Below, piece after piece: positions 1-7,455 of a stretch of 64,000 bases of DNA. Below the pieces are notes generated by a model that ran no database searches, was not told the origin of the DNA, and was given only the letters and a program-made list of their open reading frames with translations. This DNA is from an uncultured Megasphaera sp. Lineage in GTDB: Bacteria; Bacillota; Negativicutes; Veillonellales; Megasphaeraceae. How positions within the stretch are numbered: the first letter of the stretch is position 1; each line of letters begins with the position of its first letter. The DNA lies in assembly GCA_934202965.1 (NCBI GenBank), contig CAKPYN010000006.1:1-64000 (forward strand), written 5' to 3'. The translations under genes were made by a program, and so were the position numbers.

Positions 1-30
1 ATCGCTAATACCTATGTAACTCCGACTTGC

Positions 31-77
31 AAGCTCCCACCTCAAACACCGTAGGTGTTAGGTGGTGAGTAGTTGAC
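31..77 (+). mobile_element. Right end of an IS200/IS605-like element
   Basis: A hairpin at 34-69 has an outer stem CTCCCACCT/AGGTGGTGAG (one bulged base) and an inner stem AACACC-GTA-GGTGTT. It is followed by TAGTTGAC, after which homology to an iron-sulfur protein begins at once. An imperfect hairpin a few bases inside a GTTGAC/GTTCAC-like terminus is typical of IS200/IS605 right ends and of the 3' part of TnpB-associated RNAs. No transposase or tnpB is visible because the window starts here, so the assignment is an inference from structure and from the gene junction. Confidence 0.5.
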
Positions 78-464
78 GACCTTATTGTGGATCGTACTAT
101 ATTACACACATTATTAAAACAACTGAATATTTGGCGTACCACCGAAAGTCATCCTCCTCTGTGGACACAAGAATGGCATCGTCAATCTTCACGTTGTCTA
201 CTATGCGGCTGTTGTCTGGAAATTTGTCCTAATTTTGACGAGCACACCAACTTTGCCGGTGCCTTAGCGCCAGTCAATGCATTTCGTATTCTCGACGGAA
301 CTTCTAACGATAGCCATATACAAGATATCAAAACAGCCTATGCCAACATGTATTATGAAACATGCGGCCAGTCCCTATCCTGTCAAGATATCTGTCCCGC
401 TCATATTCCCATCGAAGAGATACTGGCTCACAGCAACGCCAAAGCCATTTGGCATAAAACTTAA
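69..464 (+). pseudogene. 5'-truncated succinate dehydrogenase/fumarate reductase iron-sulfur subunit (SdhB/FrdB C-terminal part)
   Basis: The product carries CLLCGCCLEICPN and CGQSLSCQDICP, the Cys patterns that bind the second and third iron-sulfur clusters of SdhB/FrdB, which pass electrons between the flavoprotein and the quinone-reducing membrane anchor. The segment DLIVDR near its beginning matches the middle of full SdhB proteins, so the N-terminal 2Fe-2S ferredoxin domain is missing. An in-frame TGA lies at 66-68, directly before the homology, and the IS-like right end occupies the sequence just upstream. A GTG at 87 could start a short product, but no ribosome-binding site precedes it. 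It is most likely a gene cut by an insertion. An intact 5' part could lie outside the window. Confidence 0.65.
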
Positions 465-508
465 TTTTTACGTTTTAGACAGGATATCAACTATAACATC
501 TTTTCCAT

Positions 509-537
509 TTGACTACATTTGTTTTCCCTGGTATAAT
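509..537 (+). promoter_or_regulatory. Sigma-70 type promoter of candidate sRNA
   Basis: TTGACT (509-514) and TATAAT (532-537) are separated by exactly 17 bp. No gene starts behind this promoter. Transcription from about 543 would reach a terminator-like stem within 90 nt. Confidence 0.7.
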
Positions 538-542
538 TTTAG

Positions 543-628
543 ACAAATTAAAGGAATCGACCACCAGCGAGCCATTCTGAGCTCCGGCTAATGAACGTAT
601 TTTTAGCCAAGTGGTCGATTCTTTTTTT
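543..628 (+). ncRNA. Candidate small RNA ending in a terminator
   Basis: Behind a consensus promoter lies a stretch with no plausible ORF. It is closed by the perfect 11-bp inverted repeat GAATCGACCAC (554-564) and GTGGTCGATTC (611-621), followed by seven T. The 46-nt loop contains short complementary pieces (AGCC near 570 with GGCT near 586, and TAGCC at 605-608 with the same GGCT), so a branched fold or pseudoknot is possible. It matches no RNA family that I recognise. It lies between the truncated sdhB and the RAYT gene, so it could also be a structured element that the transposase recognises. Confidence 0.5.
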
Positions 629-700
629 ATTTTTGCCCATTTCTATTTCTATATGTTGACATAGCGTCCAGCAAAAAAATCTTGTTCTGCGTATCCTAAA

Positions 701-740
701 TTCTAATCAAATTCTAATCGTATTCTCATCTAATTTTAAT
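701..740 (+). promoter_or_regulatory. Array of four 11-bp-period direct repeats before the RAYT gene
   Basis: TTCTAATC (701), TTCTAATC (712), TTCTCATC (723) and TTTTAAT (734) recur at an exact 11-bp interval. This is the spacing used by OmpR/PhoB-family winged-helix regulators. A possible -10 (TATACT, 750-755) follows with no good -35, as in activated promoters. Similar repeats occur at 32026-32087 upstream of the pilus operon. The regulator is unknown. Confidence 0.5.
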
Positions 741-787
741 TTTTGTATTGTATACTATATATATCATCTAAAAAAAGAGGTGGATAT

Positions 788-1318
788 ATGATGAAACACA
801 CACACTTAGGCTATTCCCGTCCTGTTTTACACAACCAACTACTTACGCTGTATACCAATCATCGACTTCCAACACTAGGCTCTATTCAATCTATGAACAA
901 AAAATATATTTGGAAACCTACTGATTTAGGAAAAGCTGCTGAAGCGGTCTTAAAAAGCAGCCAACGTGTATCAAAAATCATTATGATACAGGAATTTGTC
1001 GTAATGCCTAATCATATCCATCTGCTCATTTCCTATCGAAATCATACGCCGCATATTCTAAATTGGTTTTCTACAAATTGCAAACAAGCCATCAATGCAT
1101 GTATACTAAATTCCAGACAGGAAACCGAGCCTATTTGGGAACGTTCCTTTCATAGCATTGAAGTTCGTCACATCGATACATTACGTGTTATTTGTGAAAG
1201 TTTACAAGACCATCACAGCCGCTGGCACTATGATTTATTGTATAAAGATGCCCAAGATGCTGTATTACGAGAAAAAGAAAAAACCTACCAACAACAGCAG
1301 CTCGATATTCCCACATAG
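788..1318 (+). CDS. REP-associated tyrosine transposase (RAYT, Y1/IS200-like)
   Basis: This is an HUH single-strand endonuclease-type transposase. The motif VMPNHIHLLI supplies the two metal-binding histidines (HIH) of the Y1 transposase fold, and the length of about 176 residues suits RAYT proteins, which process palindromic REP-like sequences rather than moving as full IS elements. The ATG at 788 (or 791) follows AGAGGTGG at 776-783; an upstream TTG at 743 has no ribosome-binding site and is rejected. The gene is flanked by two extended hairpins (554-621 and 1402-1450), which could be substrates or just terminators. The catalytic tyrosine was not assigned with certainty. Confidence 0.85.
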   Translation: MMKHTHLGYSRPVLHNQLLTLYTNHRLPTLGSIQSMNKKYIWKPTDLGKAAEAVLKSSQRVSKIIMIQEFVVMPNHIHLLISYRNHTPHILNWFSTNCKQAINACILNSRQETEPIWERSFHSIEVRHIDTLRVICESLQDHHSRWHYDLLYKDAQDAVLREKEKTYQQQQLDIPT

Positions 1319-1401
1319 GTTACCTAAAAAGATTTTTATATGTTCTATAGCAATGGTATTCGCTTAAACCGATTTGCTGTCTTTTGATTTTAAACACAAT
1401 A

Positions 1402-1457
1402 AAGCTCCTAATGCAGCGTTGAGCATGTCAACGGCCCGCATTAGGAGCTTATTTTTC
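1402..1457 (+). terminator. Terminator-like double hairpin after the RAYT gene
   Basis: A 13-bp perfect stem AAGCTCCTAATGC (1402-1414)/GCATTAGGAGCTT (1438-1450) encloses a second stem CGTTGA (1417-1422)/TCAACG (1428-1433) and is followed by ATTTTT. It can terminate RAYT transcription. The nested palindrome is also the kind of structure RAYT proteins act on. Confidence 0.65.
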
Positions 1458-1526
1458 ATATCTATATTTCAGTAATGTAAAATGGGATACATGGGAAGTC
1501 CCCTAGTATTATATACAACAGGTCGT

Positions 1527-2171
1527 TTATTTGGCTTTTTTCCCCATGGAAATATCAATAATCCCCGATGAATACGGAGCTACTTCATACTGATTAAAAA
1601 TAAAATGAATCGTCTGATTCTTATCTAAATAGTAATTGGTTGGCAACGTTGTCAAGCCATTAAAATAACTAGATAATACGTATTTACTCATAAATATCTT
1701 CGTATTGATATTTTTTAAGGTAAATACCTTGGCATCTTTCGGACGGATAATATCCTGCCATTCTACACGTTTACCTGTTTCTACGTCAAAAGTAACACCA
1801 TTTTTCCAACTCGTAGGATGGGCTGCTTTATCGTAGTAGATATATCCTTGATCAATCATAGACAAGTATTTGCCATTGTTCAATGTAACAACATAGGATT
1901 TTTCTTCCGTCATTTTCATATTGTCTATAGATTCTTTTTTAAAAAAGGCAGCCGCTTTAGCTTGTTCTTCTATAAAATACTGCGTAATTAACTGACTAGC
2001 TGTCTTGTTGTCCGGTACGGTAACATTAGGATACTTTACAGTCAGTGAACTGCCGTCCGTACGTGTCAACACATATGGTTGCGCATCAGTTACTACTGCC
2101 GGAGATGCTGCTAGTACTACAGAGCCGACAAACAAGCAGGCGCATAATGCTGCCCATATTTTTTTCTTCAT
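1527..2171 (-). CDS. Secreted DUF3298 (RsiV-like) domain protein
   Basis: The 214-residue protein begins with a signal peptide (Lys-rich start, hydrophobic core, LAASPA cleavage region at about residues 20-24). The rest resembles the DUF4163/DUF3298 sensor-type domain found in RsiV-like anti-sigma factors and in stand-alone envelope proteins: NNGKYLSM, VTFDVETGKRVEWQDI, and a C-terminal part with HFIFNQYEVAPYSSG. No transmembrane segment follows the signal peptide, so it is probably periplasmic. The start has GGAGGG upstream. It lies alone between the RAYT terminator and rnhB. Its function is unknown; lysozyme- or peptidoglycan-related roles are known only for RsiV itself. Confidence 0.75.
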   Translation of the reverse strand: MKKKIWAALCACLFVGSVVLAASPAVVTDAQPYVLTRTDGSSLTVKYPNVTVPDNKTASQLITQYFIEEQAKAAAFFKKESIDNMKMTEEKSYVVTLNNGKYLSMIDQGYIYYDKAAHPTSWKNGVTFDVETGKRVEWQDIIRPKDAKVFTLKNINTKIFMSKYVLSSYFNGLTTLPTNYYLDKNQTIHFIFNQYEVAPYSSGIIDISMGKKAK

Positions 2172-2265
2172 TACAAAACCCTCCTTTTATTCGACATGTA
2201 ATAGGTACTCTTATTGTATACCAACCAGCATTTTCACGCTACTAAAAAAATGGATATTTTATACC

Positions 2266-3057
2266 CTATATCGTATGTTTCACCATGCTTTTAATCGGTT
2301 CAAAACTGCGCCTGTGAATAGGACACGGCCCATACGTTTTTAAGGCATCCATATGCCGCTGCGTTAAATATCCTTTGTGTACGGCAAAGCCATACTGCGG
2401 ATACGTTTTATCATAAGCTATCATAACTCTATCTCGCGTTACTTTAGCAATAATCGACGCCGCCGCAATAGACGCACTAACGGCATCACCGTGTACAACA
2501 GATTGATGGGGAACTGTCAGCTCCCGTAACGGCATTGCATCAATAAGAACGGCTTCGGCGACTGTATCAAGTCCTGCTACGGCATCATACATTCCCTGCA
2601 TAGTGGCATGATAAATATCCAGCGTATCTATTTCTGTTTCCGATTTAGAAACGCAAGAAACAGCCACGGCATCTTGCATAATCTTATCATATAATTCATC
2701 TCGTTTAGCCGGCGATAGTTTTTTGCTGTCATTTAGTCCTGGACATTCCCAGTACGGCGGTAAAATAACAGCTGCAATCATGACTGGTCCCGCTGCCGGA
2801 CCTCGCCCGGCTTCATCCACACCAGCCACATGATAGATGCCTTGATTATAATATGCTGTTTCTAAGGCATACATATGAAGAACTCGTTCCCGTTCGGCTT
2901 CTTCTTTTTGTTTTCGTTTCAAATAGGCTTGGGCTAATTTTTGTACGGATACGCGTTTATCGGCTTTCATGGCTTGCAAAAATGCCACTTCATCCGTTAC
3001 GCCCTGGCTAAGCATTGTTTTAATATCTGCTGCTTTTAAGCTGCTTACATCTATCAT
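2266..3057 (-). CDS. rnhB: Ribonuclease HII
   Basis: It removes ribonucleotides from RNA-DNA hybrids and single misincorporated ribonucleotides. The RNase HII signature GVDEAGRGPAAGP is at about residues 79-91, giving the first catalytic Asp-Glu pair. NDSKKLSPAKRDEL, SVVHGDAVSASIAAASIIAKVTRD and YGFAVHKGYLT follow in the expected order. The first 75 residues form the helical N-terminal extension common in Firmicute RNase HII, giving 263 residues in all. The start overlaps the end of rbgA by 4 bp (ATGA), so the two are translationally coupled. Confidence 0.97.
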   Translation of the reverse strand: MIDVSSLKAADIKTMLSQGVTDEVAFLQAMKADKRVSVQKLAQAYLKRKQKEEAERERVLHMYALETAYYNQGIYHVAGVDEAGRGPAAGPVMIAAVILPPYWECPGLNDSKKLSPAKRDELYDKIMQDAVAVSCVSKSETEIDTLDIYHATMQGMYDAVAGLDTVAEAVLIDAMPLRELTVPHQSVVHGDAVSASIAAASIIAKVTRDRVMIAYDKTYPQYGFAVHKGYLTQRHMDALKTYGPCPIHRRSFEPIKSMVKHTI

Positions 3058-3917
3058 GCCGTTTCTCCTGCTTCTTCTACTCTATCCAACGAGATCCGGC
3101 CAATTTTACCTTCTCGATATTCTTTCAAAATCAACTTATATGTTTTTTCTAAGTCTACGACGCCGCCAGCTACAATACAGCCTCGCTTACGGCCAATAGC
3201 CTCGATCGTATCCAAGGGAGCTTCACATAAAGCATCTAATTTAAACCGGCTTTTAACGTCTTCCGGATACCACGTTCCTAGTTCTGTAATGAGTTGTGTA
3301 ATAACTGTTTCCATGTCAAATACAGTATCCGAAATAGCGCCAGTAGCAGCCAATCGATATGCGCTGACCTGATTTTCCAGTTTAGGCCATAACACGCCCG
3401 GTGTATCCAGCAAATCCAACTGATCGCCAATGTGGACCCATTGTTTCCCTTTCGTTTCTCCTGGTTTATCAGCTGTCTTTGCGGCACTACGGCGAGCCAA
3501 TTTATTAATCAGCGTTGACTTGCCAACATTAGGAATGCCCAAAATCATCGTTCGAACAGAGCGATTTTTTAGTCCTCTAGCCCGCCAGTGTTCTAGTTTC
3601 GGTGCTGCCAATCTACGAACCAGCACCATGAGTGATTTTACGCCTTTGCCGTCTTTACTATTCAAAGCAATGACGAGGCGGCCTTGTTTTTTATAATACT
3701 GTATCCAATCTTCCAACACCGCAGCGTCCGCCAAATCAGCCTTATTCAATACCACAACAGATGGTTTCTGCCCAATAAGCTGGCTGATCATGGGATTCGT
3801 ACTACTCCAAGGAATACGTGCATCTACCAGTTCAATCACAACATCAATAATCTTAAGATTAGCTTGAATCAATCGTTTTGCTTTTGCCATATGGCCCGGA
3901 TACCAGTTGATAATCAT
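3054..3917 (-). CDS. rbgA: Ribosome biogenesis GTPase RbgA (YlqF)
   Basis: This circularly permuted GTPase is needed for late 50S assembly. The motifs occur in permuted order: G4 LNKADLAD near residue 57, then G1 GIPNVGKSTLIN near 128 and G3 DTPGV near 172. The N-terminus WYPGHMAKAKR is diagnostic for the YlqF family. The length (287) is normal. It precedes rnhB with a 4-bp overlap and follows rplS, an arrangement common in Firmicutes. A terminator separates it from rplS, so part of its transcription may come from its own promoter or from read-through. Confidence 0.97.
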   Translation of the reverse strand: MIINWYPGHMAKAKRLIQANLKIIDVVIELVDARIPWSSTNPMISQLIGQKPSVVVLNKADLADAAVLEDWIQYYKKQGRLVIALNSKDGKGVKSLMVLVRRLAAPKLEHWRARGLKNRSVRTMILGIPNVGKSTLINKLARRSAAKTADKPGETKGKQWVHIGDQLDLLDTPGVLWPKLENQVSAYRLAATGAISDTVFDMETVITQLITELGTWYPEDVKSRFKLDALCEAPLDTIEAIGRKRGCIVAGGVVDLEKTYKLILKEYREGKIGRISLDRVEEAGETA

Positions 3918-3952
3918 AAGATAGCTTCCTCCATTTCACACCATCATTTCTT

Positions 3953-3991
3953 TAAAAAAAACAAGGACTGGAATCTCTTCCAATCCTTGTT
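3953..3991 (-). terminator. Terminator after rplS
   Basis: On the minus strand, AACAAGGATTGGAA and TTCCAGTCCTTGTT pair (14 bp with one mismatch) around a 4-nt loop and are followed by eight T. It lies between rplS and rbgA. Confidence 0.85.
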
Positions 3992-4012
3992 TTATGTGTT
4001 CTTGCCAGGAAA

Positions 4013-4354
4013 TTACCGACGTTCGCGAATACGAGCAGCTTTGCCTGTAAGACCGCGGAGATAATTCAATTTTGCACGACGAACAATGCCGCGGCGAACG
4101 ACTTCGATTTTTGCAAGACGCGGAGAATGTACCAAGAAAGTACGTTCAACACCTACGCCGTAGGAAATACGACGAACCGTAAAGGTTTCACGAACACCGC
4201 CGTTTTGACGGCCAATAACTACGCCTTCGAAAACCTGGATACGTTCACGATTGCCTTCGACAACCTTTACATGAGCCTTAACTGTATCGCCAGGGCGGAA
4301 TTCAGGGATGTCGTTACGAAGCTGTTCTTGTTCAAGTACGCTGATAATGTTCAT
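4013..4354 (-). CDS. rplS: 50S ribosomal protein L19
   Basis: Structural protein at the 30S-50S interface. The sequence follows the family throughout: FRPGDTVKAHVKVVEGNRER, IQVFEGVVIGR, FTVRRISYGVGVERTF and a basic C-terminus RAKLNYLRGLTGKAARIRE. The start chosen is the ATG at 4354 (MNIISVLEQEQLR), preceded by AGGAGG with suitable spacing; the further upstream in-frame ATG would include the Shine-Dalgarno and is rejected. It has its own promoter and a structured leader. Confidence 0.98.
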   Translation of the reverse strand: MNIISVLEQEQLRNDIPEFRPGDTVKAHVKVVEGNRERIQVFEGVVIGRQNGGVRETFTVRRISYGVGVERTFLVHSPRLAKIEVVRRGIVRRAKLNYLRGLTGKAARIRERR

Positions 4355-4365
4355 TTTCTTTTTCC

Positions 4366-4452
4366 TCCTATAAGACATTCGTTACTCCCCGTTGCCGCTA
4401 CCAATGCGGCAATCGTCAAACGAGCAGAGGACTGCCTAAATTAACAAGGTGT
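4366..4452 (-). ncRNA. Structured rplS 5' leader (L19-leader-like)
   Basis: The roughly 90-nt untranslated leader contains a perfect hairpin TTGCCGC-ATTGGTA-GCGGCAA, and an upstream GGCAG...CTGCTC segment that can also pair. It ends just before the Shine-Dalgarno. An L19 autoregulatory leader is known in low-GC Firmicutes; whether this belongs to that family would need a covariance-model search. Confidence 0.45.
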
Positions 4453-4481
4453 ATTATATCATATAACGCTATCTATAGCAA
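4453..4481 (-). promoter_or_regulatory. rplS promoter
   Basis: Minus-strand TTGCTA (4481-4476) and TATAAT (4458-4453) are spaced by 17 bp, with a TG just before the -10. It is placed to transcribe the rplS leader. Confidence 0.8.
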
Positions 4482-4492
4482 GGATATTTTCC

Positions 4493-4702
4493 CTATTTTT
4501 GCGTTTTTTTCGGTGTATTTGTTGTCATACTAGATATAGATTGATGCGTCGTCGATTCGGTATGGCATGAAGAGCAGCATCCAGAACAACCGCCGCCGCC
4601 ACAACAACTGCTAGTACCTTTAAATAATCCTCGTATATGACGAACCGTATACACAATAGCAATAATCACAACGATACCTACAATAATCGGAGCCAGACTC
4701 AT
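4493..4702 (-). CDS. FeoB-associated Cys-rich membrane protein
   Basis: A 69-residue protein with one N-terminal membrane helix (about residues 3-19, IIVGIVVIIAIVY), a short basic stretch VRHIRGLFKG and a cysteine cluster CCGGGGCSGCCSSC at about 32-45, then a Ser/Thr-rich tail. This is the layout of the small Cys-rich proteins encoded next to feoB in many Firmicutes. The cysteine cluster is thought to help with iron handling near the Feo pore, but the function is not established. The start at 4702 has GGAGG 8-9 nt upstream. A longer in-frame ORF running back into feoB is an artefact. Confidence 0.85.
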   Translation of the reverse strand: MSLAPIIVGIVVIIAIVYTVRHIRGLFKGTSSCCGGGGCSGCCSSCHTESTTHQSISSMTTNTPKKTQK

Positions 4703-4720
4703 AAGATTACCTCCTTCGAA

Positions 4721-4764
4721 TGTATAATATAAGGGATTGCATTGGCAATCCCTTATATTATACA
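4721..4764. repeat. 20-bp perfect inverted repeat between feoB and the Cys-rich gene
   Basis: TGTATAATATAAGGGATTGC (4721-4740) is exactly complementary to 4745-4764, with a 4-nt loop. There is no T-tract, so it is not a classical terminator. In the mRNA it would form a long stem just upstream of the small gene's Shine-Dalgarno, where it could act as an RNase processing or stability element. Confidence 0.8.
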
Positions 4765-4785
4765 TTACTATTTTAATAGTATCTA

Positions 4786-7176
4786 TTATGCCCCTAATCC
4801 TAGTAACAGTGCACCGTGATAGGTAATGAAAGCTAATACATACGATAAAGCGAGGCACAACCCATCCACTGCTAAAAGCATTTTCCAAGAGTTTGTTTCG
4901 CGCTTGATAACAGCCATCGCCGCAACACACGGCATATACAGCAAGGAAAATACCATCAAGGATAATGCAACAGCCGGATTGAAGCTTGGGTCATTTGCCA
5001 AATATTCTACCAAGTTAGCTTCATTTTCATCGTCAGCTTCAACACTGTAAATGGTAGCCAATGTAGAAACCATGACTTCTTTAGCAGCTGAGCAAGCAAC
5101 AATACCTACACCAATCTTCCAGTCAAAGCCCAACGGTGCAATAACCGGTTCAATAGCATGACCAATCGTAGCTGCATAGGACTGAGATAATTTTTCGGAA
5201 TTCATTTGATCATCTAACTGATCATTCGCATCGTCTGCTTCTGCTTTTGCATCAAAGAGAGGCAAGGCTTGTTCATATACAGTCGGATTCTTTTCTTGTA
5301 AATCAGCAAATGCATCCGGATATTCCGTTTTTTCAGCTTCCGCTTCTTCTACTTGTGCTACACTTTCGACTTCTTCATCTTCGCCGTCTTCTGCATCTTT
5401 TGCTTCATCGGCAGCAGCAACCATTGCTTCATACATTTCGTTCAATGCTGCATTGTCTTCTATATTTTCAATGCCATAGCCTTTGAGGATTTCAGCTTGT
5501 TTAGCTTCCATCTGTTCTTCAACCTGATCATGGGCAGCATCGAAATCCTGAGAATATTCAACATCCATCGGATATGCTGTCAAGAACCAAACGATAATGG
5601 ATGCACCTAAAATAAAGGTACCTGCTTTTTTGATGTACAATACCGTACGTTCCCACATATGGGTCAAAACGCCTTTGGCTGTCGGAATATGGTACGGCGG
5701 CAGTTCCATAACAAACGGTTCCACTTCACCCTTATATACAGTGTGACGGAGAATGACTGCAACCAAAACAGCAATAATAATCCCCAGCAAGTAAATGCCA
5801 AAAAGAACCGTTCCGCCATAACCAGATGCGCCGAAGAAAGCAGCAATCAGCAACGTATATACCGGTAAACGAGCACCGCAGCTCATGAACGGGCAAGCCA
5901 TAATCGTTACTAAGCGGTCTTTTTCGTTATCCAGCGTACGAGCAGCCATAATGCCAGGAACATTGCAGCCAAAGCCGAGAATCATCGGAATAAATGATTT
6001 GCCATGTAAGCCCAACGCACGCATAGCCCGGTCAATAAGGAACGCAGCACGAGCCATATATCCCGTATCTTCCAGCAAACTAATAAAGAAGTATAACAAC
6101 ACAATCAATGGTACGAAGCTCAAGACAGAGCCAACACCACCAATAACGCCGTCGACAACCAACGATTTGAGTTGTTCATCTTCAATGACATCGCTAAGCC
6201 AGTCTCCCAGCATGCCAAAGCCGGCATCCAACCAGTCCTGCGGGTAGGCACCGAGGTCAATAACAGCGGTAAACATAAGCCACATTAATGCCAGGAAAAT
6301 AGGAATCCCCAAAATGCGATGCGTCAGAACACTATCAATTTTGTTAGATAACGGATCCGGTGTACCAGCACTGATAATGGAATTATTAAACGCCTGTACA
6401 GCAAACTGGTGACGGCACTGTGCAAAATAGAAATCTAAATCAATCTTATCTTTCAAGCTGTCACGCATTTTAGCAGCTAACGAAATAATGTGCTGTGTGC
6501 CTTCCATGGCTTTTACTTTCGCAACAACATCAGCATCATTTTCCAATAATTTAACAGCCAGCCAACGGATCGGATAATTAATAATACCTGTTTTTTGAAT
6601 AGCATCCGTTAATTCCGCAATGGACGGTTCAACATCTGCACCGTAATCGACAGTTGCATTCACCAAATTTTCTGTATTTTCCGCATGAGAAACTACTTCC
6701 AGTAATTCTTTGGTACCAACATTTTTGCTGCCAATCAGTGGAACAACAACAGCGCCCATTTGTTGACCTAATTTTTTCAAATCAATTTTAACACCCATGC
6801 GTTCTGCAATATCCATCATGTTTAATGCAACAACCATCGGGCGTCCTAATTCAACGAGCTGTGCAGCTAAATATAAGTTACGTTCCAAGTTGGATGCATC
6901 TAGTACATTGACTATAATATCTGGTTTTTCATTAATAATAACATTTCTTGCAACGACTTCATCCAAGGAACGGGCCGTCAAGCTATACGTACCCGGCAAG
7001 TCAACAAAAAGCAGTTCTTTGCCGTCAAACGTGCAATGCCCTTCTTTTTTTTCTACAGTAACGCCGGGATAGTTACCGACATGCTGCTTAGCTCCTGTAA
7101 TATTATTAAAAATTGTCGTTTTGCCGCAGTTCGGGTTGCCAGCTAGAGCTACCTTAATTTTTCCTGCATCTTCCAT
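4786..7176 (-). CDS. feoB: Ferrous iron transport protein FeoB
   Basis: GTP-dependent inner-membrane Fe(II) transporter. The N-terminal G domain shows G1 GNPNCGKTT (about residues 13-21), G2 GVTVEKKEG, G3 DLPGTYSLT and G4 LNMMD. The helical GDI-like segment follows (about 170-270), then the membrane part with the two GATE regions, including GFGCNVPG and ACSAAKEVMVSTLATIY. At 796 residues it is longer than most homologues. The excess is a strongly acidic, Ala/Glu/Asp-rich loop at about residues 537-663 between membrane segments. It lies 5 bp after feoA in an operon with a Fur-type upstream region. Confidence 0.97.
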   Translation of the reverse strand: MEDAGKIKVALAGNPNCGKTTIFNNITGAKQHVGNYPGVTVEKKEGHCTFDGKELLFVDLPGTYSLTARSLDEVVARNVIINEKPDIIVNVLDASNLERNLYLAAQLVELGRPMVVALNMMDIAERMGVKIDLKKLGQQMGAVVVPLIGSKNVGTKELLEVVSHAENTENLVNATVDYGADVEPSIAELTDAIQKTGIINYPIRWLAVKLLENDADVVAKVKAMEGTQHIISLAAKMRDSLKDKIDLDFYFAQCRHQFAVQAFNNSIISAGTPDPLSNKIDSVLTHRILGIPIFLALMWLMFTAVIDLGAYPQDWLDAGFGMLGDWLSDVIEDEQLKSLVVDGVIGGVGSVLSFVPLIVLLYFFISLLEDTGYMARAAFLIDRAMRALGLHGKSFIPMILGFGCNVPGIMAARTLDNEKDRLVTIMACPFMSCGARLPVYTLLIAAFFGASGYGGTVLFGIYLLGIIIAVLVAVILRHTVYKGEVEPFVMELPPYHIPTAKGVLTHMWERTVLYIKKAGTFILGASIIVWFLTAYPMDVEYSQDFDAAHDQVEEQMEAKQAEILKGYGIENIEDNAALNEMYEAMVAAADEAKDAEDGEDEEVESVAQVEEAEAEKTEYPDAFADLQEKNPTVYEQALPLFDAKAEADDANDQLDDQMNSEKLSQSYAATIGHAIEPVIAPLGFDWKIGVGIVACSAAKEVMVSTLATIYSVEADDENEANLVEYLANDPSFNPAVALSLMVFSLLYMPCVAAMAVIKRETNSWKMLLAVDGLCLALSYVLAFITYHGALLLGLGA

Positions 7177-7181
7177 AACTA

Positions 7182-7424
7182 CTATTTACCCCCTTCTACA
7201 GCTACCGTAATCATAGCTGCTTCGTTCATTCGCAAAGCCAGCGCACAACCTTTTACGTTGACTTCAATTGGATCACCAAGCGGTGCCTTTTTGACGACAG
7301 AGATATGGGATCCTTTAACAACACCCATATCTACCAGTCGGTGTTGAATGTTGCCATGTCCCTGCAGGGCTTCGACAACACCTTTTTCACCGACTTTCAT
7401 GTCTGCCAATGTAACGATGTTCAT
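7182..7424 (-). CDS. feoA: Ferrous iron transport protein FeoA
   Basis: A small SH3-like protein (80 residues) that partners FeoB at the cytoplasmic face. The family features are present: LADMKVGEKGVVEAL, HRLVDMGVVKGSHISVVKKAPLGDPIEV and the ending GCALALRMNEAAMI. The start is preceded by GGAGAGG. It sits between the DUF2325 gene and feoB, all in the same direction. Confidence 0.96.
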   Translation of the reverse strand: MNIVTLADMKVGEKGVVEALQGHGNIQHRLVDMGVVKGSHISVVKKAPLGDPIEVNVKGCALALRMNEAAMITVAVEGGK

Positions 7425-7455
7425 CTTCTTACCTCTCCTTCATGTGCACAGACAA

